This document shows, piece after piece, positions 17,214 to 25,528 of a DNA stretch of 64,000 nt. The stretch is taken from NCBI GenBank assembly GCA_946548085.1, contig CAMNPN010000011.1, positions 1-64,000 of the forward strand. Direction: 5' to 3'. Within the stretch, counting starts at the first letter, position 1; the number at the start of each line of letters is the position of its first letter. A program made the position numbers and the translations under genes. A model generated the notes under the pieces. That model was not told the DNA's origin. It saw only the letters and a list, made by a program, of their open reading frames with translations, and searched no databases. The stretch is from an uncultured Prevotella sp. Lineage in GTDB: Bacteria > Bacteroidota > Bacteroidia > Bacteroidales > Bacteroidaceae.

Positions 17214-17921
17214 ATGCAGTCAGAATCGAAAAAAGAGATGCTCAGACATATTGCCAGTGCACTGGTGTCTGTAGCCGCCAAGACAGGGAGCGAGCTCACT
17301 GAGGAGAAGATCGCCAATTTGCTGGAACAGGGTATGAAGGCCTTGCCACAGGAGGATGCGGAGAAGTTTGCCGTGCTGGTAGACAATGCCCTCACAGACA
17401 CGGTGATGTATCGTCGTCCGGACGTGACGGAGATCCGCCCGCAGCAATTGGAGTGTGATGTCGTGCGCTTCCAGAACAACAAAGAGAAATGGGTGGCGCT
17501 TGTAGGCTTGCTCGACGGTTACCCCTATGAGATCTTCACAGGTCTACAGGATGACGAGGAAGGTATTGTGCTTCCCAAAACCGTGACAAAAGGTAAGATT
17601 ATCAAGCAGGTGAATTCCGATGGGACGAAACGCTATGACTTCCAGTTCGAGAACAAACGTGGTTACAAGACGACGGTGGAAGGCCTCTCGGAGAAGTTCA
17701 ACCCTGAGTATTGGAACTATGCTAAGCTGATCTCCGGTGTACTCCGTTACCGTATGCCTCTGGAGCATGTGGTGCGCCTGGTGGGATCTCTCTCTCTGAA
17801 AGATGAGAGCATCAACACCTGGAAGACTGGCGTGGAGCGCGCCCTGAAGAAGTATATCCCCGGTGTTCACGACGAGGACAGTGCTGACATCACGGCAGAT
17901 GATAATTCGGAACAGGCATGA
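17214..17921 (+). CDS. Stand-alone protein resembling the C-terminal domain of B12-dependent ribonucleotide reductase of Bacteroidetes
   Basis: EKWVALVGLLDGYPYEIFTGLQDDEEGIVLPKTVTKGKIIKQ..YDFQFENKRGYKTTVEGLSEKFNPEYWNYAKLISGVLRYRMPLEHVVRLVGSL..INTWKTGVERALKKYIPG. Family recalled from memory. Confidence 0.65.
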   Translation: MQSESKKEMLRHIASALVSVAAKTGSELTEEKIANLLEQGMKALPQEDAEKFAVLVDNALTDTVMYRRPDVTEIRPQQLECDVVRFQNNKEKWVALVGLLDGYPYEIFTGLQDDEEGIVLPKTVTKGKIIKQVNSDGTKRYDFQFENKRGYKTTVEGLSEKFNPEYWNYAKLISGVLRYRMPLEHVVRLVGSLSLKDESINTWKTGVERALKKYIPGVHDEDSADITADDNSEQA

Positions 17922-18286
17922 CCTTGACTGTCGGCTATATCACCTTGCGGAACGTCAGGTTCCATGCCTTCCATGGCGTGCTGCCCCAGGAGCGGGGAGT
18001 GGGGGCTGACTTCCTCCTCAGCCTGCGGGTGGCCTATCCGATAGGCAGGGCGATAGAGAGCGATGAGGTGGACGACACCCTCAGTTATGCGGCACTCTTC
18101 GATATTGCAAAGCGAGAGATGGCCATCCCGTCGCAGTTGCTGGAGCATGTGGCAGGGCGTGTCGTCAAGGCCGTTGCAGAGGCGTTCCCGGCAGTGACGG
18201 CTATCGACCTGGAACTACTGAAACAGAATCCACCGATGGGAGCCGACTGTGACGGTGCCGGGGTCGAAATGCATTGGGAAAGGTGA
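17918..18286 (+). CDS. folB: Dihydroneopterin aldolase
   Basis: ITLRNVRFHAFHGVLPQERGVGADFLLSLRVAYPIGRAIESDEVDDTLSYAALFDIAKREM; overlaps the preceding stop by 4 bp. Confidence 0.88.
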   Translation: MTLTVGYITLRNVRFHAFHGVLPQERGVGADFLLSLRVAYPIGRAIESDEVDDTLSYAALFDIAKREMAIPSQLLEHVAGRVVKAVAEAFPAVTAIDLELLKQNPPMGADCDGAGVEMHWER

Positions 18287-18310
18287 AAGGATTGAAAAAG
18301 TTATAATGAA

Positions 18311-19729
18311 GTGAACTACATATATATTATAAATAAGGTGGAGAATTGGGTAAAGTGTGTTTCGCTCTTTTGCCTTATGGCCATCCTGCCTTCTATCAGT
18401 TGGGCGGCCAAGACCAATTTCACATTGGTCATCGATGCGGGGCATGGTGGCCGTGATACTGGTGCCATCGGACAGGGTAAGGTGAAGGAGAAAGACTTGA
18501 CGCTGAAATATGCTCTGGCTTTCGGGCGGATGGTCGAACAGAACTGTCCCGACGTGAAAGTCATCTATACCCGTAAGACTGATACCTTCGTAGAGCTCTA
18601 CCGGCGTGCCGAGATCGCCAACAAGAACAAGGCCGACCTCTTTATCTCCATACATATCAATGCGCTACCCAAAGGGAAGGTGGCCCGTGGATTCCAGACC
18701 TACACCTTGGGGACGAGTAAACGCACAGGTAAGAAGACAGGTGTGTTGGAGAACTTGGAAGTGGCAAAGCGGGAGAATGCCGTTATTCTGTTGGAGAAAG
18801 ACTATAAGCAGACCTATCAGGGCTACGACCCGAACTCTCCAGAGAGCAATATTATGTTTGAGTTCATTCAGGACAAGAACATGGAGAACAGTGTGGAACT
18901 GGCTAAGTACATGCAACGGTATGTGTGTCAGGCTACGGGACGGCAGAATTTGGGAGCCCAGCAGGATAATCTGGCCGTACTCCGACTGTCGTCGATGCCG
19001 GGTTGTCTGGTGGAGTGTGGTTTCATCTCTACCCGCGACGAAGAAACCTTCATGAATTCCAGAGCCGCTGAGGGGAAGTATGCACGAGGTCTGTTCAATG
19101 CTTTCCTGGCCTATCGCAAGCACCATGGGGGGAGCAGAACCTTCTCTTTTCAGTCCGAGCCGGATACCAGAGAATCGGAAAGAGTAGAGTCTCGGACAAG
19201 GGTGAAGGCAGAAGTTAAATCAGAATCCCTACCTAAGGTGAAGGCAGAAGCCAAGTCTGAACCTCAACCTAAAGTGAAAGAAGAAGCCAAGCCGGAACCT
19301 CAGCTTATGGTGAAGTCTGATGAAAAACTTGAGCCTCAGTCGGAGGTGAAGGCCGAAGCTAAGTCTGAACCCCGGCCAGAGGAGGCTTCTGAACTCAAGC
19401 CAGAGCCTCAGGCGCTGGTGGAGGCTGACAGTATCCCAGTTGCTAAACCTCAGTCGGATGACAAGCCTGTCTTCAAAGTGCAGATTATTGCCGGTTCCGC
19501 CTTTATTAAAGTAGGAGATGCCCGTTTCAAAGGACTCTCCGACGTAGATCATTATCAGGAGAATGGTCTGTATAAATATACTGTCGGCGAGTCTACGGAT
19601 TATAACAAGGTCAACCGACTTCGCCGTGAGATATCCGATAAGTTCCCTCAGGCATTCGTTATCGCCTTTAAGAATGGGACTCGAATGGATATAAACAAGG
19701 CCATCAGCGAGTTTAAAAAGAATAGATAA
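18311..19729 (+). CDS. N-acetylmuramoyl-L-alanine amidase (AmiC-like) with a 12-aa Lys/Glu/Pro repeat linker
   Basis: FTLVIDAGHGGRDTGAIGQGKVKEKDLTLKYAL..DLFISIHINALP..LVECGFISTRDEE; GTG start. Confidence 0.92.
   Translation: MNYIYIINKVENWVKCVSLFCLMAILPSISWAAKTNFTLVIDAGHGGRDTGAIGQGKVKEKDLTLKYALAFGRMVEQNCPDVKVIYTRKTDTFVELYRRAEIANKNKADLFISIHINALPKGKVARGFQTYTLGTSKRTGKKTGVLENLEVAKRENAVILLEKDYKQTYQGYDPNSPESNIMFEFIQDKNMENSVELAKYMQRYVCQATGRQNLGAQQDNLAVLRLSSMPGCLVECGFISTRDEETFMNSRAAEGKYARGLFNAFLAYRKHHGGSRTFSFQSEPDTRESERVESRTRVKAEVKSESLPKVKAEAKSEPQPKVKEEAKPEPQLMVKSDEKLEPQSEVKAEAKSEPRPEEASELKPEPQALVEADSIPVAKPQSDDKPVFKVQIIAGSAFIKVGDARFKGLSDVDHYQENGLYKYTVGESTDYNKVNRLRREISDKFPQAFVIAFKNGTRMDINKAISEFKKNR
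19200..19425 (+). repeat. 36-bp (12-aa) degenerate tandem repeat VKAEAKSEPQPK in the amidase linker
   Basis: VKAEVKSESLPK/VKAEAKSEPQPK/VKEEAKPEPQLM/VKSDEKLEPQSE/VKAEAKSEPRPE/EASELKPEPQAL. Confidence 0.85.
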
Positions 19730-19742
19730 GTGAATTTAGAAT

Positions 19743-20642
19743 ATGAAAAAGTATAATAAGGAAATACAGATAGCACTCGTTGCGATTGTCGGGGTCATTG
19801 TGCTTTTCTATGGTTTGAAGTTCCTTAAGGGATTGTCGTTCTCTGCGGATAGCAACTATTACGTGAAATTCAAAGATATTAGTGGCCTGTCTGTCTCCAG
19901 CCCCGTCTATGCCAATGGCTATCGTGTGGGAGTGGTCGAGAATATCATCTACGACTATGAGGGTCGGGATGATATCGTTGCCGTTGTGGGTATCAACAAT
20001 GAGATGCGCATGCCCAAAGGAACCACTGCCGATATCGTCAGTGACCTCTTAGGGAATATCAAGTTGGAACTGAAGCTTGGTGACCGTGCAGCAGGCATTA
20101 TCACCCCTGGCGATACACTCTCTGGCGGACAAGAGCTGGGAGCAATGGCCAAGGCCGCGGAGATTATCCCGCAGGTGCAGTCACTGCTGCCGAAGCTTGA
20201 CTCCATCCTCGTCAGTGTCAATGCCCTTCTGGCTGACCCTGCCATCGCCAACTCCTTACACAACATTGATCACATTACGGGTAGCTTGACAAATACCTCA
20301 AACGAGTTAAGCCGTCTGACAGCCAGCTTGAACAAACAGATGCCGCAGATGCTGGAAAATGCTGGTGGCGTGTTGGCCAATGCCAATACTTTGACCCGTA
20401 GTCTGAACGAGATGAACCTTGCTGCTACTATGCAAAAGGTGGATAATACCTTGCGCAATGTGGAGCAGATGACTGCCAAGCTGAATAGTAATGACGGTAC
20501 TCTTGGATTGCTGATGCGTGATGCGGAACTCTATAACAATTTGAATGCTACGATGATGCATGCTGACTCTCTGATGATCGATCTCAAACAGCATCCAAAA
20601 CGTTACGTCCATTTCTCGGTTTTTGGCAGAAAAGATAAGTAA
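19743..20642 (+). CDS. MlaD/MCE family protein
   Basis: IALVAIVGVIVLFYGLKFLKGLSFSADSNYYVKFKDISGLSVSSPVYANGYRVGVVENI is the MCE domain with an N-terminal TM. Confidence 0.88.
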   Translation: MKKYNKEIQIALVAIVGVIVLFYGLKFLKGLSFSADSNYYVKFKDISGLSVSSPVYANGYRVGVVENIIYDYEGRDDIVAVVGINNEMRMPKGTTADIVSDLLGNIKLELKLGDRAAGIITPGDTLSGGQELGAMAKAAEIIPQVQSLLPKLDSILVSVNALLADPAIANSLHNIDHITGSLTNTSNELSRLTASLNKQMPQMLENAGGVLANANTLTRSLNEMNLAATMQKVDNTLRNVEQMTAKLNSNDGTLGLLMRDAELYNNLNATMMHADSLMIDLKQHPKRYVHFSVFGRKDK

Positions 20643-20666
20643 AATAGAAATTGTCTAAATAGAGAC

Positions 20667-20720
20667 GGCCTAAGGACTATTGTTAAGGATATGCCCTGAA
20701 ACCCTTTGCCTCCTTAGGCC
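20667..20720 (+). terminator. Hairpin terminator after the MCE gene
   Basis: GGCCTAAGGA...TCCTTAGGCC followed by TTTGG. Confidence 0.5.
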
Positions 20721-21005
20721 TTTGGCTGGTTATTGCCGATGTAAATAATATACATGATTTATTGAACTTGCACTGTAATGTGTTGAAAGTCAGACTATTG
20801 CTAATTCGCAAGTCTTTACCTTGTATGAATAATGCGTGAAACAAGCTAACCCCTCAATTTATAGAGAGTTACGAGATTTTGTACACACGTTAACTCTTTC
20901 TTGGGATTTGCATAATTCAAAAAAAAATGCGACCTTTGCATCACAATTATAAACACAAGCCTAAGTCTTGTATGAGTAGAGTTTAATAAAAAAAGTAAAC
21001 GCCGA

Positions 21006-22409
21006 ATGAGTAACAGTCACAAGGCGCTGTGGGAAGAATGCCTCCGTCTGATTGAGGCCAATGTTTCTGAGCAGCAGTATAAAACGTGGTTTGCGCCAAT
21101 CGTCTTTGAGTCGTACTCCGAGACGGAGCATGTGCTTTTGGTGCAAGTTCCAAGTCCGTATGTTTACGAGTACTTGGAGCAGTATTACGTAGGACTGTTA
21201 AGTAAAGTACTCGCTCGTGTCTTCGGTACGGATGTGAAATTGAACTATCGTATCGTGACGGTCAAGGCGCAGCATAATGTGACGACGACTGTCGAGAGTG
21301 AAGGCCCTTCAGAGATTCAGATGCCAAGGGGATCAAACAAGGCTCCCACGACACTTGATGCCGCTACCCCACAACAGTTGAATCCGCAGCTTGATGCGAA
21401 GAAGACCTTCCAGAACTTCATAGAGGGCGATTCCAACAAACTGCCTCGGACAGTGGGACTTTCTATTGCTGAGCATCCGGGCAAGACCACATTCAATCCT
21501 TTCTTCATCTACGGACCTTCTGGTTGTGGAAAGACGCATCTGATCAATGCCATCGGGGTGCGTTGTAAGGAGACTTATCCGCAGAAACGGGTTCTTTATG
21601 TGTCCGCTCGTCTGTTCCAGGTGCAATTCACTGACTCAGTGCGCCACAATACGACAAATGACTTCATTAATTTCTATCAGTCGATAGATGTGCTGATAGT
21701 CGATGATATACAGGAGTGGATGAACTCGCCAAAGACATTGGATACTTTTTTCCATATCTTTAATCATCTGTTCCGTATGGGACGGCAGATTATCCTTGCC
21801 AGTGACCGACCGCCTGTTGATCTTGAAGGAATGAAAGACCGTCTGCTCACTCGCTTTGCTTGTGGTCTGATTGCAGAGTTGGAGAAGCCGAATGTACAGT
21901 TGTGCGTCGACATTCTCCATGCCAAATGTCGTCGTGATGGCCTGAAGATTCCTGAAGACGTCATCGATTATATTGCCCAGACTGCCAATGGCAGTGTACG
22001 CGATCTGGAAGGTGTGGTGAACTCGCTGATGGCTTATTCCATCGTCTACAACAGCAATATTGACATGCGACTGGCTGAGCGTATCATCAAGCGTGCTGTC
22101 AAGGTGGATAATCATCCGCTGACTGTTGATGACATCTTGGATAAGGTTTGCAGTCACTATAATGTCGAGCAGCGCTCGGTCTTCAGTAAGAGCCGTAAGC
22201 GTAGTCTGGTGCAGGTGCGTCAGGTGTCGATGTATCTGGCTCAGAAGTACACCAAGATGCCTGCTGGCCGTATTGGACAGCTCATTGGAAACCGCGACCA
22301 TTCTACAGTCATTCATAGCTGTAATGCCATCGAGCAGCGGCTGAAGATTGACAAGACATTCCAGGATGAGATTTCCAGCATCGAGAACTCCTTTAAGCTG
22401 AAAAATTAA
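21006..22409 (+). CDS. dnaA: Chromosomal replication initiator protein DnaA
   Basis: NPFFIYGPSGCGKTHLINAIG (Walker A), VLIVDDIQEW (Walker B), AGRIGQLIGNRDHSTVIHSCNAIEQ (DnaA signature). Confidence 0.97.
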   Translation: MSNSHKALWEECLRLIEANVSEQQYKTWFAPIVFESYSETEHVLLVQVPSPYVYEYLEQYYVGLLSKVLARVFGTDVKLNYRIVTVKAQHNVTTTVESEGPSEIQMPRGSNKAPTTLDAATPQQLNPQLDAKKTFQNFIEGDSNKLPRTVGLSIAEHPGKTTFNPFFIYGPSGCGKTHLINAIGVRCKETYPQKRVLYVSARLFQVQFTDSVRHNTTNDFINFYQSIDVLIVDDIQEWMNSPKTLDTFFHIFNHLFRMGRQIILASDRPPVDLEGMKDRLLTRFACGLIAELEKPNVQLCVDILHAKCRRDGLKIPEDVIDYIAQTANGSVRDLEGVVNSLMAYSIVYNSNIDMRLAERIIKRAVKVDNHPLTVDDILDKVCSHYNVEQRSVFSKSRKRSLVQVRQVSMYLAQKYTKMPAGRIGQLIGNRDHSTVIHSCNAIEQRLKIDKTFQDEISSIENSFKLKN

Positions 22410-22417
22410 TTATTTTT

Positions 22418-22560
22418 GTTTATAGTTCACAGTTTATAGTTTATAGCTGAATACTTTTTTAGGCAGCATAAGCTATTATGCAATTGTCTTATGGCTTGCA
22501 AGGTAATCAACTATAAACTATAAACAGTAAACAATAAACTATAAACAGTAAACTATAGAT
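22418..22560. repeat. Inverted heptad-array element copy B
   Basis: Left arm 22418-22445 (GTTTATA GTTCACA GTTTATA GTTTATA), right arm from 22512 (TATAAAC TATAAAC AGTAAAC AATAAAC TATAAAC AGTAAAC); conserved core on the minus strand TTGATTACCTTGCAAGCC...GCTGCCTAAAAAAGTATTCA. Confidence 0.9.
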
Positions 22561-24646
22561 ATATGCTTGCTCCGGCGATAATCCATCTGCCGGGCTGTTC
22601 TACAAGTCCGTAGTCATGGTAGCTGGTGTCGAAGAGGTTGTTCGCCTCTACGTATACCTTCCATTTCGTTTCTTGCCATGTCAGTCGGGTGTCTACAATG
22701 GCGTATGGCTTGTAGGCGCAGACCTGATTGCTAAAGTCGGTATAGCTACCCACGCGGTCTTGCCAACGGCAATCTAGGCCAAGGCTCAGGTGCTTTATGA
22801 TAGGCAGACGGGCGCTGGCCACAAGTTTATGCCGTAGGTATTCGAGGGCATATTGTGATACGATACCTCCCTCCTGCTCCTTGTCTTGATTGATATAACT
22901 ATAACTGACAGATAGTTGTGAGTGGCGAATATCAAGCTTGGCCAAGGCCTCGATTCCGATGCTGTTAACCGTGGCGTGGTTAACACTCTCCCATACAGCC
23001 TCGCTGCCTTTACTGGTATCCATAATCCAGTCGACCATGTTCCTCCCATGATGATGCCAGAAGGTAGATTGAAAGGTGAAGGGGGTATAGTGGAATGTGA
23101 ACCCTGCCTCTAGCGCACTCATCTCCTCCGGTTTCAAGTGGGGGTCGGCACTGTAGCCCTGAAGTTTGTAATACATCTCTGTAAATGACGGCATGCGGAG
23201 TGAGGTGTTGTAGCTTGCATGGAGGGTCCATCTTGGGTGTGGTCGATAACTGATGTCTACACCGGGATAGATCGACATGTTCATATTGCTCCATGTGTTT
23301 TTTACAGCCACAAAACCAGCTGATATTGTCAGATTATTTAGAAGAATATTGTGCTCCAGGTATCCGCTGATGTTCGTCCGGTTTATACCAAGTGTGTAGT
23401 CGCGGTCGGTGCCACTGATATGATGTGTCTGCGAAAGTGGCTCGCCAAGGTTCCCACTGACGAGATCCTCATTTCGTACCTCTGCACCGAAGGCCGTCCT
23501 GTTCATGATGTGCTCTGGATTGCTCGTTTTCCAGTCGAAGTAACTGCTAAGACTGACACCGTACACATCCGTGCGGTTATAGTTGAATTTCATCTTTTCC
23601 GCTTGTCCTCGGTAACCCTCATAGCGGTCTCGGTTCTGGTTCCAATAGATACTGCCACTAAGGTGCAGCTGTCCGCGCTTGCTTTCGCCTTGTATGGCAG
23701 TGTAAAATTTAGTCGTATGTTCGTACTGGTCGTCAGCCTGCCATTTCGGAGAGGCGTAGAAGGTGCTTGATCCCCATCCTTTGTCAGCGATGCCGGCGTG
23801 CCAGCATAGTTTCAGGTATTCGTCTTCGTACTGGCCCTGATAGAATCCCTTACCGCCCTTGAAATCTGTGTTCAGTGTGCCACTTTTCGAACGGCTCCAA
23901 CCGTCACTGCGGCTGTAGTTAGCCGATACCGAGTGGCTCGTGGACTGCGTTGTACGACTTGAAGAGGGAGAGAACCTCATTCCTACATGTGCATAGCCAT
24001 AGGAGCCGCCTTCTGCCTGTATCTGGAGTGACGAGTCGTTCCTCCTTCTGCCATGGTCTGTCACGATGTTGATGGCGCCGACCAGTGACGAGGTGCCATA
24101 AATCCGACCGGCTGGCCCCTCAAGAACCTCAATGCGGACGATGTCGTTGAGGTCGACAGGCAGGTCCATCGCATTATGTCCTGTCTGTGGGTCGCAGATG
24201 TTGATGCCGTTGAGTAAGAGGATGATCTGCTCAGAGGTACCGCCCCGGATGGAGATGTCTGTCTGGGCACCGACGGCTCCTCGTTGCCTGACGTCTACGC
24301 CGACAGCATACTTCAATAAGTCGTTAATACTTTGTACTGGCGCCAGGGCAATGGCCTGGCGGTCCAGTACAGTTACCATTTTCGCAGCCTGACTCTTGGT
24401 CAGGGGCGCCCTCGAACCGGTCACACTGACCTCCTCGAGCATCATCTCACGTGCAGTTGTCATGGTTGTAGAGTCTGTCACGACTGGTTGAGTCGAGACA
24501 CTCTCAGCGGAGGCGTAAGTCAGCGTGGCTACCGAGAGCACGCTGCATATCACCTCCTTACCTAGACAACTGAACAGCGAGTAGCCCTTGTTCCCGAACT
24601 GACGGAACACGAGCACCTGGCGCTTGTTGAATGTTGGTTTGTACAT
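22553..24646 (-). CDS. TonB-dependent receptor (BtuB-like)
   Basis: MLEEVSVTGSRAPLTKSQAAKMVTVLDRQAI..QTDISIRGGTSEQIILLLNGINICDPQTGH..IVRIEVLEGPAGRIYGTSSLVGAINIVT plug domain and beta-barrel C-terminus. Confidence 0.88.
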   Translation of the reverse strand: MYKPTFNKRQVLVFRQFGNKGYSLFSCLGKEVICSVLSVATLTYASAESVSTQPVVTDSTTMTTAREMMLEEVSVTGSRAPLTKSQAAKMVTVLDRQAIALAPVQSINDLLKYAVGVDVRQRGAVGAQTDISIRGGTSEQIILLLNGINICDPQTGHNAMDLPVDLNDIVRIEVLEGPAGRIYGTSSLVGAINIVTDHGRRRNDSSLQIQAEGGSYGYAHVGMRFSPSSSRTTQSTSHSVSANYSRSDGWSRSKSGTLNTDFKGGKGFYQGQYEDEYLKLCWHAGIADKGWGSSTFYASPKWQADDQYEHTTKFYTAIQGESKRGQLHLSGSIYWNQNRDRYEGYRGQAEKMKFNYNRTDVYGVSLSSYFDWKTSNPEHIMNRTAFGAEVRNEDLVSGNLGEPLSQTHHISGTDRDYTLGINRTNISGYLEHNILLNNLTISAGFVAVKNTWSNMNMSIYPGVDISYRPHPRWTLHASYNTSLRMPSFTEMYYKLQGYSADPHLKPEEMSALEAGFTFHYTPFTFQSTFWHHHGRNMVDWIMDTSKGSEAVWESVNHATVNSIGIEALAKLDIRHSQLSVSYSYINQDKEQEGGIVSQYALEYLRHKLVASARLPIIKHLSLGLDCRWQDRVGSYTDFSNQVCAYKPYAIVDTRLTWQETKWKVYVEANNLFDTSYHDYGLVEQPGRWIIAGASIYL

Positions 24647-24690
24647 GATGTTGTAAAACTTTTAAAACCTAACTATTTGTTAAGCGGCTG

Positions 24691-24698
24691 CAAAGGTA
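24691..24698 (-). promoter_or_regulatory. -7 element (TACCTTTG) of the TonB receptor gene
   Basis: caaaggta on plus with CAAA at 24719, 20-bp spacing. Confidence 0.55.
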
Positions 24699-24837
24699 CG
24701 GTTTTTATTCCGAACTACCAAATACTTGAAGGATGCTTTTAGGAAAGAATTGCTATACCAAATGGCTAAAAAAACGAATCAATATCTTGTATTTAGGTTA
24801 AATTAGGTTAAACGATGGGTGTCTATAGGACAAAAAC

Positions 24838-24868
24838 TTGTAAGGTTAATATATAATGTGTATTTTTG
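24838..24868 (+). promoter_or_regulatory. Bacteroidetes promoter TTG-N20-TATTTTTG of the fimbrial locus
   Basis: TTG at 24838-24840; TATTTTTG at 24861-24868. Confidence 0.5.
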
Positions 24869-24891
24869 TGGTTGATTAATCATTAATAGTT

Positions 24892-25503
24892 TTGAAAATA
24901 TTTATTTGGATAAGGTGCTTAGCGTTTGCGGTCTTGTGCGTTTTTACAAGTCAATTCGCTTATGGACAACATCAAGTTGCCCTTCGAAATAATATCCTCT
25001 ATGATGCCACTTTGACACCAAACATTGGTATGGAGGTAGGTCTTGACTCTGTTTGGAGTGTTGGCGTCAATGTCGGTCTGAATGCCTGGGATATCGACAA
25101 AGAGAAGAATAAGAAGTGGCGTCATGTGCTGGTGAGCCCTTTTACAAGGAAATATTTTAGCCTGAAACGTGACTCTGTTGAAACAGTCCGTCGTGCCCAA
25201 TATCTAGAGGCCGACCTGATTTACAGTCATTTTAACGTCGGTAATACAAAGATACCCTTTGGATTGTACAAGTCGGTGCAAGACCGTCGTCTTCAAGGTG
25301 ACCTAATTGCTCTTGGAGGAAAATATGGTTACTCGTGGATTCTCTCACGAAACTGGTATGTTGAGGCTGAGGCGGGGGTAGCTGTTGGTTATGCGTGGTT
25401 CAAAGAGTACGATTGTCCTGTCTGTGGATCGTTCCTCGGTAACGATAATCGTATCTTTCTCTTGCCCCAGTTAGGGATTAACGTGGTTTACATCATTAAT
25501 TGA
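24892..25503 (+). CDS. DUF3575 domain-containing (fimbria-associated) protein
   Basis: HQVALRNNILYDATLTPNIGMEVGLDSVWSVGVNVGLNAWD..KKWRHVLVSPFTRKYF, typical DUF3575; TTG start. Confidence 0.78.
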   Translation: MKIFIWIRCLAFAVLCVFTSQFAYGQHQVALRNNILYDATLTPNIGMEVGLDSVWSVGVNVGLNAWDIDKEKNKKWRHVLVSPFTRKYFSLKRDSVETVRRAQYLEADLIYSHFNVGNTKIPFGLYKSVQDRRLQGDLIALGGKYGYSWILSRNWYVEAEAGVAVGYAWFKEYDCPVCGSFLGNDNRIFLLPQLGINVVYIIN

Positions 25504-25528
25504 GAAATAATATGAAAGTTTTCCAAAT

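Noticed and set aside
20643-21005. Possible oriC upstream of dnaA
   Set aside because: Only one weak DnaA-box-like word (TTGTACACA) seen; no cluster of boxes or clear unwinding element, so not claimed.
24647-24891. Cobalamin riboswitch upstream of the BtuB-like receptor
   Set aside because: The region is short and AT-rich with an ordinary promoter; I could not see B12-box-like conserved sequence.
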